DNA from: Acetobacteraceae bacterium
GTDB lineage: Bacteria; Pseudomonadota; Alphaproteobacteria; Acetobacterales; Acetobacteraceae
Reading direction: 5' to 3'
NCBI GenBank assembly: GCA_947462945.1
Contig: CANHTE010000094.1
Location: 1-6,191, forward strand
Length of the DNA: 6,191 bases
Below the pieces are notes generated by a model. The model ran no database searches, was not told the origin of the DNA, and was given only the letters and a program-made list of their open reading frames with translations. The translations under genes were made by a program, and so were the position numbers. Shown here piece by piece: positions 1 through 6,191 of this stretch. The stretch's first letter is position 1, and every line of letters begins with the position of its first letter.

Positions 1-973
1 CGATCTCTGCGTTGAAGCAGCGCTGATAATATTCCGCCACCGTCGAACGCTCGGCCTCATCGCACTTGTTGAGGAAGGTCAGGCGGAAGGCGAAGCCGAT
101 ATCGCCGAAGATGCGCGTATTGTCGGCCCAGGTGATGACCGTGCGCGGCGACATGACGGTGCTGATATCGCCCGCGATGAAGCCCGCGCGCGTCAAATCG
201 GCGAGCGCCACCATGGCTTCCACCTGCTTCTTCATTTTGGCGTCGGTCGAGCCGATCTTCGCCATGACGATCTCGGTCTCCTGCGCATGGGGCAGGTAGT
301 TCAGCGTGGCCACGATGTTCCAGCGGTCCATCTGGCCCTGGTTGATCTGCTGCGTGCCGTGATAGAGGCCGGTCGTGTCACCCAGGCCCACGGTGTTCGC
401 CGTGGCGAACAGACGAAACATCGGGTGCGGTCGGATCACGCGGCTCTGGTCGAGCAAAGTGAGCTTGCCTTCCACTTCCAGCACGCGCTGGATCACGAAC
501 ATCACATCCGGGCGGCCGGCATCATACTCGTCAAACACCAGGGCGCAGGGGTGCTGCAACGCCCAGGGGAGGATGCCTTCGCGGAATTCGGTGATCTGCT
601 TGCCATCCTTCAGGACGATGGCGTCCTTGCCGATGAGATCAATGCGGCTGATGTGGCTGTCCAGATTCACGCGGATGCAGGGCCAGTTCAGCCGCGCAGC
701 CACCTGCTCGATATGGGTGGATTTGCCGGTGCCGTGATAGCCCTGGATCATCACGCGGCGGTTATGCGTGAAGCCGGCCAGGATCGCGAGCGTCGTCTCG
801 CGGTCGAAGCGATAGGAGGGGTCGAGCTCCGGCACGTGCTCGGTGCGGACCGAGAAGGCCGGCACCTGCATGTCAATATCCACGCCGAATGCCTCACGCG
901 CGCTCACGGTCGTGTCCGGCATGTTGATCGCCGAGGTGGGGCTCACATTCGCAGTTTCAGCCAACTTCGTCAT
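1..973 (-). CDS. cobS: Aerobic cobaltochelatase ATPase subunit CobS (3' end cut off by window edge)
   Basis: CobS is the AAA+ ATPase of the CobN-CobS-CobT cobaltochelatase, which uses ATP to insert cobalt into hydrogenobyrinic acid a,c-diamide in aerobic cobalamin synthesis in the cytoplasm. I translated the minus strand by hand from the ATG at 973-971 and found 324 uninterrupted codons to the window edge. The family is usually about 330 residues, so only a few C-terminal residues are missing. Visible motifs are Walker [10 protein letters not shown] (residues 78-86), Walker B ALVFDEYD (144-151), sensor-1 ATANT (190-194) and the late [14 protein letters not shown] stretch (296-309). These fit CobS of the MoxR-like AAA+ group, related to the magnesium chelatase I subunit. 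The ribosome site is weak: only a purine-rich AAGCGGA lies upstream. The partner gene cobT commonly follows and would lie beyond the left edge. A different MoxR ATPase is possible but much less likely given the neighbours. Confidence 0.95.
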   Translation of the reverse strand, partial: MTKLAETANVSPTSAINMPDTTVSAREAFGVDIDMQVPAFSVRTEHVPELDPSYRFDRETTLAILAGFTHNRRVMIQGYHGTGKSTHIEQVAARLNWPCIRVNLDSHISRIDLIGKDAIVLKDGKQITEFREGILPWALQHPCALVFDEYDAGRPDVMFVIQRVLEVEGKLTLLDQSRVIRPHPMFRLFATANTVGLGDTTGLYHGTQQINQGQMDRWNIVATLNYLPHAQETEIVMAKIGSTDAKMKKQVEAMVALADLTRAGFIAGDISTVMSPRTVITWADNTRIFGDIGFAFRLTFLNKCDEAERSTVAEYYQRCFNAEI

Positions 974-1066
974 CGCGCATCCGCTTCGTTCATCTGAGAT
1001 ATGGGAATGTTAAGCCACCCGGCCGGATTGGGCTACCCGGCAGGCCCGGATTGTTGGGCATGTGGA

Positions 1067-1648
1067 TCATCCGGCATGGGCGGGCTCGGCGCGGCCGATC
1101 TTTTGCCGAAGCAGCGAATAGGCCCGGTTGATGTCCTTGAACCGGTCCTCCGCGCTGCGATCCCCGCCATTGGCGTCGGGGTGGTAGCGCTTGGCGAGTT
1201 CCTTGTAGCGCGCCTTCAGCGTGGCCGGATCCAGCGGCCATTCGAGTTCCAGCAGGCCAAGGGCCGCGCGCAGTTCCGGCGGTGCCTCGGCGCGTGGGGG
1301 TGCCCGGCGTTTTTCGTGCAGCGCCGTGTCCCGCAGGATGCCCAATGGGTCCGCCATACGCTCGGGATCGAGCCGCACGCCGCCCAGGCGGCCCAAAGGC
1401 CAGGTGGGACGCTGGCCCACGGAGTCGAGGCGAATGGCGCTTTCGATATCGGCCGGGCCCATGCCGCGATAGAAATCCCAGCCGGCATTGTACTGGCGCA
1501 CATGTTCCAGGCAGAACCACAGATACTCCCGCAGGCTGCGATCCTTCGGCGCGCGGAATTCGCCGGCGGCCAGGCAGCCGGGCGCCGCGCAGCCCCGGGG
1601 GGGGGCCTTCGGGTCGGTCTGGGGTTGGAAGCTCGCACGGCGCGCCAT
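1067..1648 (-). CDS. J-domain protein with N-terminal Cys/His cluster, cobS-linked
   Basis: The predicted protein has 193 residues. The C-terminal part (about 130-186) is a J domain with the HPD tripeptide at 156-158, flanked by YKELAKRY and by FKDINRAYSLL, so it could stimulate an Hsp70 ATPase such as DnaK. There is no Gly/Phe-rich region, DnaJ zinc centre or DnaJ C-terminal domain, so it is not DnaJ itself. The N-terminal part has C20-x4-C25 and C46-x2-H49 around the segment REYLWFCLEHVRQYN, a possible metal site. An open frame extends upstream to 1750, but that would run into bolA on the other strand; the ATG at 1648 gives a family-like start (MARRASF). No clear ribosome site precedes it. 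It lies 93 bases upstream of cobS on the same strand and may be cotranscribed; those 93 bases hold no convincing terminator or promoter. Linkage to cobS is conserved in alphaproteobacteria, but a role in cobaltochelatase assembly is only inference. Confidence 0.88.
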   Translation of the reverse strand: MARRASFQPQTDPKAPPRGCAAPGCLAAGEFRAPKDRSLREYLWFCLEHVRQYNAGWDFYRGMGPADIESAIRLDSVGQRPTWPLGRLGGVRLDPERMADPLGILRDTALHEKRRAPPRAEAPPELRAALGLLELEWPLDPATLKARYKELAKRYHPDANGGDRSAEDRFKDINRAYSLLRQKIGRAEPAHAG

Positions 1649-1712
1649 CGAAACGTTATGGGTGTGCCTTCCGGGCTTGGCAACGGCGACATCCTGGAGG
1701 ATTCTCAACCCC

Positions 1713-1988
1713 ATGGAAAACCGCGCCGACCGCATCCAGGCTCTTCTCACCGCCGGCTTCGCACCCCTTCGGCTGGAGGTGGTGGATGACAGCCACCGCC
1801 ATGCCGGCCATGCCGGCGCCGCACCGGGCGGGCAGACGCATTACAGCGTGCTGCTGGTGAGCGAGGCCTTCACGGGCATGAACCGCGTGGCGCGCTCCCG
1901 CGCGGTGCATGCGGCGCTGGATGCCGAGTTCTCGGGCGGGCTGCACGCCCTGGCGCTGACTCTGCGCGCCCCGGCCGAAGCCGCCTGA
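1713..1988 (+). CDS. bolA: BolA family protein
   Basis: This is a 91-residue cytoplasmic BolA-fold protein. BolA proteins pair with monothiol glutaredoxins and act in iron-sulfur cluster handling and iron or stress signalling. Family landmarks are ALLTAGFAPLRLEVVDDSHRH near the N terminus (after the first helix), THYSVLLVSEAFTGMNRVARSR (H43 in the variable loop that can hold a cluster ligand) and the C-terminal GLHALALTL with the conserved histidine H78. The frame stays open further upstream, to 1488, but the ATG at 1713 has a good ribosome site, GGAGG at 1696-1700, and gives the normal length. It is divergent from the J-domain gene, with 64 bases between starts, so the promoters must share that gap. 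Which BolA subgroup it belongs to cannot be settled from sequence alone; BolA1-like is most likely. The name is a family name rather than proof of orthology to E. coli BolA. Confidence 0.9.
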   Translation: MENRADRIQALLTAGFAPLRLEVVDDSHRHAGHAGAAPGGQTHYSVLLVSEAFTGMNRVARSRAVHAALDAEFSGGLHALALTLRAPAEAA

Positions 1989-2024
1989 CCCCTCGCAAAC
2001 CGCCCGGCTCTTGGCTAAACACGG

Positions 2025-2046
2025 CGCCAGAAAAAAATTCCTGGCG
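2025..2046. repeat. 6-bp inverted repeat next to the binding-protein ribosome site
   Basis: CGCCAG (2025-2030) and CTGGCG (2041-2046) are perfect inverted arms around the A-rich 10-base loop AAAAAAATTC. The right arm runs directly into the ribosome site GGAG (2046-2049) of the downstream binding-protein gene, sharing one base with it. No T tract follows on either strand, so it does not look like a classical terminator for bolA. It could be an operator, an mRNA hairpin at the translation start, or chance. Confidence 0.4.
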
Positions 2047-2056
2047 GAGACGACCC

Positions 2057-3031
2057 ATGCTTGCAACCCCTCGCCGCGCCCTTCTGGGTGCCGGCCTTGC
2101 CCTCGCGATGCCAGGCCTGGCCACGGCTCAGGTGGTGCCGCGCAATGCGCGCGTGATCATCGGTTTCCCGGCCGGTGGCAGTTCGGACATCGTGGCGCGG
2201 CTTTATGCCGAACGCCTGCGCGGCGTTTTCGCCCCGAATGTGCTGGTGGAAGGGCGCGTCGGCGCCGCCGGGCGCATCGCCGTTGAATTCGTGCGTGACG
2301 CCGAGAAGGATGGCACGACTTTCCTGCAAACGCCGGCCTCCATGCTGACATTGCAGCCGCATATCTTCCCGCGCGACGTGCGTTACGACGCCCTGACCGA
2401 TTTCATCCCGGTCAGCACCGTGTGCACCTTCCCCTTCGCCTTTTGCGTCCCGATGTCGCACCCCGCGCGCAACCTGGCTGAATTCGGGGCCTGGGCGCGG
2501 GCGCAGCCGAATGAAATTCCCTTCGCCTCACCCGCTGCCGGGGCCTCGCCGCATTTCATGGGGTTGATGCTGGCCCAGGCGCTGGGCATCCGCATGACGC
2601 ATGTGCCCTATCGCGGCGCGGTGCCCGCCGTGCAGGATTTGATCGCGGGGCGGTTGAATGCCTTCATGGGCGTGCTGGGCGATGTTTCGCCGCAGAATGG
2701 CGTGGGGCTGCGCATGCTGGCCGTCTCCTCCGCCACGCGAAACCCCCGCTTTGCCGAGGTTCCCACCTTCCAGGAACTGGGCCATCCGGCGCTGACCAAG
2801 GATGAATGGTTCGGCGCCCTGCTGCCCGCCGGCACCCCCGCGCCCGTGGTGCAGGGGCTGTTCAACGCCATCACCCAGCTCGGCACCACGCCGGAGATGC
2901 GGGCGGCGCTGGAGCGGCTGGATTTCAATGTCGGCGTCTCGGCAAGCCCGGCCGCCTTTGCAAGCCGCATCCGCACCGAGCGTGAGGAATGGGGCCCCAT
3001 CATTCGCGCCTCAGGCTTCACGCCGGAGTGA
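2057..3031 (+). CDS. Bug/TctC-family periplasmic substrate-binding protein
   Basis: This 324-residue protein is a secreted solute receptor of the Bug (TctC) family, which feeds small organic acids such as carboxylates to tripartite tricarboxylate transporters. The N terminus is an export signal: twin arginines in [10 protein letters not shown] (4-13), a hydrophobic stretch, and a likely cut after LATA (residue 24). The RR pair makes Tat export possible, but Sec is equally plausible. Family motifs follow in order: [13 protein letters not shown] (37-49), [12 protein letters not shown] (64-75), HVPYRG (182-187), VPTFQELG (235-242) and [13 protein letters not shown] (251-263). Length is normal. 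The start has GGAG at 2046-2049, seven bases away. The ligand cannot be read from the sequence. No TctA or TctB membrane partners are present, which is common because such receptors are greatly expanded in some proteobacteria. The last 14 bases overlap the end of rdgB on the other strand. Confidence 0.93.
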   Translation: MLATPRRALLGAGLALAMPGLATAQVVPRNARVIIGFPAGGSSDIVARLYAERLRGVFAPNVLVEGRVGAAGRIAVEFVRDAEKDGTTFLQTPASMLTLQPHIFPRDVRYDALTDFIPVSTVCTFPFAFCVPMSHPARNLAEFGAWARAQPNEIPFASPAAGASPHFMGLMLAQALGIRMTHVPYRGAVPAVQDLIAGRLNAFMGVLGDVSPQNGVGLRMLAVSSATRNPRFAEVPTFQELGHPALTKDEWFGALLPAGTPAPVVQGLFNAITQLGTTPEMRAALERLDFNVGVSASPAAFASRIRTEREEWGPIIRASGFTPE

Positions 3032-3623
3032 GGCATCCCTGCGCCAGCGCCGCAAAGGCGCGGGCGCGGTGGCTGTGCTGCGCCTTTTCGGCGGCGCTCA
3101 TCTCGCCAAAGGTCAGGGCGGCACCATCGGGGATGAACATCGGGTCATAACCGAAGCCCTGGAGGCCGCGTGGCGGCTGCACCCAATGCCCCTCGCAGCG
3201 GCCTTCGAAGGCCTCGGTATGGCCATCGGGCCAGGCCAGCACCAGCACGGCGATGAAGGCGCAGCGGCGGCGCGCGCTGCCATCCTCCACCGCGATGCGG
3301 GCCATGGCGGCGGCATAGTCCCGCGTGCCATCCGGGCGCATCGCCCAATCGGCGGTATGGACGCCGGGCGCGCCCCCCAGGGCCGCCACCGCCAGGCCGC
3401 TGTCATCGGCCAGCGCCGGCAGCTGGGCCGCGCCGGCTGCGGCCAGCGCCTTGATGCAGGCGTTCTGGGTGAAGCTGGTGCCCGTCTCGGCCGGCTCGGG
3501 CAGGCCGAGTTCGCCGGCCGAGGCCAGTTCCATCCCATGCGGGGCCAGCAGCGCGGTGAATTCGCGCAGCTTGCCCGCATTGTGGCTGGCCAGGATGAGC
3601 CGGCCGGGCGCCAGCCGCCTCAC
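3018..3623 (-). CDS. rdgB: Non-canonical purine NTP pyrophosphatase, RdgB/HAM1 family
   Basis: RdgB hydrolyses ITP, dITP and XTP to the monophosphate plus pyrophosphate and so keeps deaminated purines out of DNA and RNA. The 201-residue protein shows the family signature: nucleotide-binding SHNAGK (13-18) with E21 just after it, the TGTSFTQNA segment (47-55), the catalytic-site LADDSGL (71-77), [12 protein letters not shown] (83-94), [12 protein letters not shown] (152-163) and the C-terminal [14 protein letters not shown] (176-189). Length is typical. It starts with GTG, whose codon overlaps the rph stop in the sequence GTGA (3623-3620), a classic arrangement for translational coupling, so the pair is almost surely one operon. 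The stop lies inside the 3' end of the convergent binding-protein gene. In many alphaproteobacteria hemW follows next; here it does not. VHTADW replaces the more usual VYSARW-type wording, a mild variation. Confidence 0.95.
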   Translation of the reverse strand: MRRLAPGRLILASHNAGKLREFTALLAPHGMELASAGELGLPEPAETGTSFTQNACIKALAAAGAAQLPALADDSGLAVAALGGAPGVHTADWAMRPDGTRDYAAAMARIAVEDGSARRRCAFIAVLVLAWPDGHTEAFEGRCEGHWVQPPRGLQGFGYDPMFIPDGAALTFGEMSAAEKAQHSHRARAFAALAQGCLTPA

Positions 3624-4336
3624 AGCCCGACCGCAGCCTTTTGTGCCGCCACCAGCTGCGCCACGCCGTCCCGCGCCATGTCGAGCATGGCGAGGAACTG
3701 CGCTTCGGAGAAGGGCGCGCCCTCGGCCGTGGCCTGCACTTCGATCAGATTGCCATTGCCGGCGAGCACGAAATTCGCATCCGCATCGGCGGTGCTGTCC
3801 TCGGCATAATCCAGGTCCAGGATGGCCTCGCCATTCGCAATCCCGCAGGAGATGGCGGCCACATGGTCCCGCAGCGGGATGGCGCTCATGATGTTGTTGC
3901 GCATCGCGTGCTGGAAGGCCAGGTGAAGGGCCACCCAGGCGCCGGTGATGGCGGCGCAGCGGGTGCCGGCATCGGCGTTGATCACGTCACAATCCAGCGT
4001 CACGGTCATTTCGCCCATCGCCTTGCGGTCGGTCACGGCGCGCAGGCTGCGGCCGATCAGGCGCTGGATTTCCTGGGTGCGGCCGGATTGCTTGCCGCGT
4101 GCCGCCTCACGATCCCCGCGGGTATGGGTGGCGCGGGGCAGCATGCCGTATTCGGCCGTCACCCAGCCCAGGCCCTGGTTGCGCATGAAGGGCGGCACGC
4201 GGGCTTCGAGGCTGGCGGCGCAGAGCACCTCGGTATTGCCCATGCGAATCAGGCAGGAGCCTTCGGCATGCTTGGCGATGCCGGTTTCGATGGAAATGGA
4301 GCGCAGGGCGTCGGGCGCACGTCCGGATGGGCGCAT
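3620..4336 (-). CDS. rph: Ribonuclease PH
   Basis: RNase PH is a phosphate-dependent 3'-5' exoribonuclease that trims the 3' ends of tRNA precursors and works as a ring of dimers. The 238-residue protein aligns along its whole length with E. coli RNase PH as I remember it, with no gap that I can see. Landmarks are the N-terminal [15 protein letters not shown] (22-30), [17 protein letters not shown] (57-73), the phosphate-binding R86 in [20 protein letters not shown] (81-100), [13 protein letters not shown] (114-126) whose GTR also contacts phosphate, and the acidic EDSTADAD (179-186) near the metal site. The active-site residues expected for a working enzyme appear to be present, unlike the frameshifted rph of E. 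coli K-12. The ATG at 4336 is set by the conserved MRP start; GAGG lies about 11 bases upstream. It is the first gene of an rph-rdgB pair and divergent from hrcA. Confidence 0.97.
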   Translation of the reverse strand: MRPSGRAPDALRSISIETGIAKHAEGSCLIRMGNTEVLCAASLEARVPPFMRNQGLGWVTAEYGMLPRATHTRGDREAARGKQSGRTQEIQRLIGRSLRAVTDRKAMGEMTVTLDCDVINADAGTRCAAITGAWVALHLAFQHAMRNNIMSAIPLRDHVAAISCGIANGEAILDLDYAEDSTADADANFVLAGNGNLIEVQATAEGAPFSEAQFLAMLDMARDGVAQLVAAQKAAVGL

Positions 4337-4407
4337 GTTCGGGCAATCCTCTGGGTTTCTGCCGGCGCAATAGCCATAAGCGGCGCGGGCTGACCAGGGG
4401 CGCGGTG

Positions 4408-4429
4408 AAGGAGGTTGACCTCAGCCTCC
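4408..4429 (+). promoter_or_regulatory. Strong ribosome-site-like AAGGAGG with no start codon at usable distance, in an inverted repeat
   Basis: AAGGAGG (4408-4414) is a perfect match to the anti-ribosomal sequence, yet the next in-frame ATG for hrcA is 39 bases beyond it, and the only in-frame start near it is a TTG directly abutting at 4415. GGAGG (4410-4414) can pair with CCTCC (4425-4429) across a 10-base loop, which would hide the site in RNA. It may be chance, a decoy within untranslated DNA, or part of an hrcA leader. Confidence 0.3.
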
Positions 4430-4443
4430 CGCAGACCCAAGTT
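4414..4443 (+). promoter_or_regulatory. Possible heat-shock (RpoH-type) promoter for hrcA-grpE
   Basis: GTTGACC (4414-4420) and CCCAAGTT (4436-4443) are 15 bases apart. They loosely match the heat-shock sigma factor pattern of CTTGAAA and CCCCATnT with 11-16 bases between. TTGACC is also a fair housekeeping -35 box, but no good TATAAT-like -10 lies 17 bases from it. If used, transcription would begin near 4450, almost at the hrcA ATG at 4454. The match is partial and made by eye. Confidence 0.22.
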
Positions 4444-4453
4444 AATCACAGCG

Positions 4454-5542
4454 ATGCACACCCCCTTCAAGTCACCCCTTTGCGCGGTGCCGAGCATCGC
4501 CGCCAGCGCCCTCAACCTCCGCTCCACCGCCGTGCTGCGCGAGCTGGTGGAGGTCTATGTCGCGACGGGCGAGCCGGTGGGCAGCCGCACCCTCTCCCGC
4601 CGCCTGCCGCTGAACCTTTCCCCCGCCTCGATCCGCAATGTCATGGCGGATCTGGAGGAGGCAGGGCTGCTCTACGCGCCGCATACCAGCGCCGGGCGGC
4701 TGCCCACCCAGCAGGGGCTGCGGCTCTTCGTGGATGGGCTGCTGGAATTCGGCGATCTTGGCCAGGAGGAGAGGGCCGAGATTTCCGCCCGCTGCGCCGC
4801 CCATGGCCGTTCCCTTCAGGATACCCTGGCCGAGGCCGGGCAGATGCTGTCGGGCCTGGCGGGTGCGGCCGGGCTGGTGGTGGCCCCGAAGGGCGAGGCA
4901 CCGCTGCGGCATATCGAATTCGTGCCCCTGGGCCCCGGCCGGGCCCTTGTGGTGCTGGTGCAGGGCGATGGGCGCGTGGAGAACCGCGTGATCGAGGTGC
5001 CGCCCGGCCTGCCGCCTTCGGCGCTGGTGCAGGCGGGCAATTACCTGAATGCGCGGCTTTCGGACCTGACGCTGGACGAAACCCGCGCCAACGTCACGCA
5101 GGAGATCACCGCCAATCGCAGCGCGCTGGATGCGCTGACCACCCAGGTGGTGGAAGCCGGCATGGCGACCTGGGCGGGGGGTGCCAAGGGGTCGGAGCAC
5201 GGCTCACTCATTCTGCGCGGCCAGGCGCGGCTGCTGGAAAACATGGAGAACCTGACCCGCGTCCATGAAATCCAGGCCCTGTTCGAGCGGCTGGAGGCGC
5301 AGGAAACCACGCTGAAGCTGCTGGAACTGGCCCAGCGCGGTGAGGGCGTGCAGATTTTCATCGGGGCCGAGAGCGGGTTGTTTTCCACGGCCGGGCTTTC
5401 CGTGGTGGTGGCCCCCTTCCGCAACGCACAGGAAAAGATCGTGGGCGCGATCGGCGTCATCGGGCCTTCGCGGATCAATTACGGGCGGGTGATCCCGGTG
5501 GTGGACTACACGGCGCGCGTCATTGGCCGGCTGCTGGGTTGA
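4454..5542 (+). CDS. hrcA: Heat-inducible transcription repressor HrcA
   Basis: HrcA is a dimeric repressor that binds CIRCE operators, usually upstream of groESL, and is kept active by the GroEL chaperonin. From the ATG at 4454 the protein has 362 residues. The N-terminal winged helix-turn-helix covers about 20-95, with VYVATGEPVGSRTLSRRL (34-51) and SIRNVMADLEEAGLLYAPH (59-77), followed by the HTSAGRLPTQQGLR signature (77-90). The middle GAF-like region includes FVPLGPGRALVVLV (156-169). The C terminus has GVIGPSRINYGRVIPVVDY (334-352). The start is uncertain. No ribosome site precedes the ATG at 4454; GTG at 4487 would give 351 residues starting near the conserved region; the frame is open back to TTG 4415. 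No CIRCE element is visible in the window, so HrcA probably does not repress its own operon here. grpE follows after 32 bases, and rph-rdgB diverges upstream. Confidence 0.95.
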   Translation: MHTPFKSPLCAVPSIAASALNLRSTAVLRELVEVYVATGEPVGSRTLSRRLPLNLSPASIRNVMADLEEAGLLYAPHTSAGRLPTQQGLRLFVDGLLEFGDLGQEERAEISARCAAHGRSLQDTLAEAGQMLSGLAGAAGLVVAPKGEAPLRHIEFVPLGPGRALVVLVQGDGRVENRVIEVPPGLPPSALVQAGNYLNARLSDLTLDETRANVTQEITANRSALDALTTQVVEAGMATWAGGAKGSEHGSLILRGQARLLENMENLTRVHEIQALFERLEAQETTLKLLELAQRGEGVQIFIGAESGLFSTAGLSVVVAPFRNAQEKIVGAIGVIGPSRINYGRVIPVVDYTARVIGRLLG

Positions 5543-5545
5543 TCC

Positions 5546-5559
5546 CGCGCCATCGCGCG
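5546..5559. repeat. 5-bp GC inverted repeat in the hrcA-grpE gap
   Basis: CGCGC (5546-5550) and GCGCG (5555-5559) face each other across the tetraloop CATC, just after the hrcA stop and 15 bases before the grpE start. No T tract follows. In DNA this rich in GC such short arms arise easily, so an RNA hairpin that tunes grpE expression is only a possibility. Confidence 0.2.
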
Positions 5560-5574
5560 CCTACGTGACAGGCC

Positions 5575-6132
5575 ATGAGCGACTCACAAACCCCTTCCCC
5601 GGCCGAAACCGCGCCGGAAACCCCCGACGCGGCCGCCCCTCCGCTCCCCACGCCCGAGGAGCGAATCGCCGCCCTTGAGGCCGAATTGGCCGAGATGAAG
5701 GATCGCTGGCTGCGCGCCGAGGCCGAGGTGCAGAATGTGCGCCATCGCGGCAAGGATGAGGCCGACAAGGCGCGCAACTACGCCGTGCAGAAATTTGCGA
5801 CCGACATGACCGAAGTGGCGGAAAACCTCCGCCGCGGCATCGACCTGCTGCCCAAGCCCGCTGAGGATGAGCCCGAGATCATCGGCAAGATGCGCGGCGG
5901 CTTCGAAGGGGTGGAGCGCTTCCTGCTGCAACGCCTGGAGGTCCACGGCGTGCACCGCAAGCCGGCCGAGGGCCAGGTCTTCGACCCGGAATTGCACCAG
6001 GCGATGAGCGAGGCCCCGGCGCCGGAAGGCGTGGCGCCTGGCACGGTGATGCAGGCCTGGACCAGCGCCTGGACGCTGAATGGGCGGTTGTTGAAGCCGG
6101 CCATGGTGGTGGTGGCGGGCAAGGCGGGTTGA
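5575..6132 (+). CDS. grpE: Nucleotide exchange factor GrpE
   Basis: GrpE is a homodimer that drives ADP release from DnaK in the Hsp70 cycle and acts as a heat sensor through its long helices. The 185-residue protein has the family layout: an acidic, Pro/Ala-rich flexible N terminus (1-27), a long helical coiled-coil region (about 28-92) containing RWLRAEAEVQNVRHR (44-58) and FATDMTEVAENLRRGID (74-90), a second helical part with GFEGVERFLLQRLEVHGV (109-126), and the C-terminal beta domain with FDPELHQAMSE (136-146) and TLNGRLLKPAMVVVA (167-181). The segment before TLNGR reads AW, where many GrpE proteins have GY. The ATG at 5575 has only a weak ribosome site (ACAGG), so coupling to hrcA, whose stop lies 32 bases upstream, is plausible. 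dnaK is not in the window. A short GC hairpin follows the stop. Confidence 0.96.
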   Translation: MSDSQTPSPAETAPETPDAAAPPLPTPEERIAALEAELAEMKDRWLRAEAEVQNVRHRGKDEADKARNYAVQKFATDMTEVAENLRRGIDLLPKPAEDEPEIIGKMRGGFEGVERFLLQRLEVHGVHRKPAEGQVFDPELHQAMSEAPAPEGVAPGTVMQAWTSAWTLNGRLLKPAMVVVAGKAG

Positions 6133-6139
6133 GTTGCGA

Positions 6140-6152
6140 GGGGCTTTGCCCC
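6140..6152. terminator. Short GC hairpin after grpE, possible terminator
   Basis: GGGGC (6140-6144) and GCCCC (6148-6152) form a perfect 5-bp stem around TTT, beginning 8 bases after the grpE stop. There is no T tract on the plus strand, so it is not a textbook intrinsic terminator. Its place at the end of the operon, and possibly between two converging genes, makes a termination or 3'-end-stabilising role reasonable. Confidence 0.4.
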
Positions 6153-6191
6153 CTAGCGCTCCCCCCGCATGAGGCGAGCCTCCTGCACCAC
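6153..6191 (-). CDS. Possible C-terminal tail of a convergent gene (unidentified, partial)
   Basis: Read on the minus strand from the right edge, one frame gives VVQEARLMRGER followed by a TAG stop at 6155-6153, immediately beside the grpE-end hairpin. Twelve residues cannot identify a family. It is listed because a convergent gene ending here would explain the placing of the hairpin. An alternative is plain intergenic DNA: the same bases on the plus strand hold GAGGCGAGCCTC (6171-6182), a short inverted repeat. Confidence 0.22.
   Translation of the reverse strand: MVQEARLMRGER

Noticed and set aside
970..993. Eight-codon minus-strand frame whose TGA overlaps the cobS ATG
   Set aside because: An ATGA overlap could mean a leader peptide, but the frame has no ribosome site and such a short frame is easily chance. 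I also saw no cobalamin-riboswitch features in the 93-base gap.
287..997. Long 236-codon plus-strand open frame opposite cobS
   Set aside because: It lies antisense to a clear cobS with all AAA+ motifs, its translation is His/Arg/Ala-rich with no family resemblance, and long antisense frames are expected in DNA this GC-rich.
974..1066. Terminator between the J-domain gene and cobS
   Set aside because: There are several CCGG-rich repeats but no clean stem with a T tract; cotranscription is more likely.
1649..1712. Promoter boxes for the J-domain gene in the divergent gap (minus-strand TTGCCA and CATAAC)
   Set aside because: The -10 match is poor and would lie almost on the start codon, so I do not call it.
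1001..1860. Plus-strand open frames opposite the J-domain gene
   Set aside because: They are low-complexity, Arg/Gly/Pro-rich shadows of the J-domain gene and conflict with the bolA start.
2802..3809. Plus-strand 335-codon frame across the rdgB region
   Set aside because: It is out of frame with the binding-protein gene and antisense to rdgB and rph, both of which have full family motifs.
4327..5268. 313-codon plus-strand frame overlapping hrcA
   Set aside because: Its translation is Gly/Arg/Ala-rich with no motif; the hrcA frame explains the same bases.

Overview
The window is high-GC DNA with gene families and a gene order typical of Alphaproteobacteria. Codon use and the wording of several proteins suggest Acetobacteraceae (Roseomonas-like). 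That placement is inferred from memory of such proteins, not from a search. Eight protein genes fill almost the whole window. There is no gene-free stretch above about 120 bases, and I see no tRNA, rRNA, CRISPR array, insertion sequence or phage gene.

Left block (1-1988): cobS, the AAA+ ATPase subunit of the aerobic cobaltochelatase, runs off the left edge on the minus strand. A J-domain co-chaperone-like gene lies upstream of it on the same strand, and a bolA-family gene diverges from that. This cobS / J-domain / bolA cluster is a recurring alphaproteobacterial arrangement.

Middle (2057-3031): a single secreted substrate-binding protein of the Bug/TctC family. No transporter membrane genes are next to it. 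Its 3' end overlaps the 3' end of rdgB by 14 bp, tail to tail.

Right block (3018-6132): rph and rdgB form a minus-strand pair with a 4-bp GTGA overlap (tRNA 3'-end maturation and house-cleaning of non-canonical purine nucleotides). Divergent from them is hrcA-grpE on the plus strand (heat-shock repressor and the DnaK nucleotide exchange factor). This divergent layout is also a common alphaproteobacterial core arrangement. A short hairpin follows grpE, and the last bases may hold the tail of a convergent gene.

Overall this is ordinary core-genome DNA: two conserved housekeeping blocks joined by one accessory solute-binding gene. I found no convincing new system. The points most worth a second look are the unclear start and promoter of hrcA, the metal-knuckle-like Cys/His pattern plus 9-base C tract in the J-domain gene, and the orphan binding protein placed directly after rdgB, where hemW is often found.
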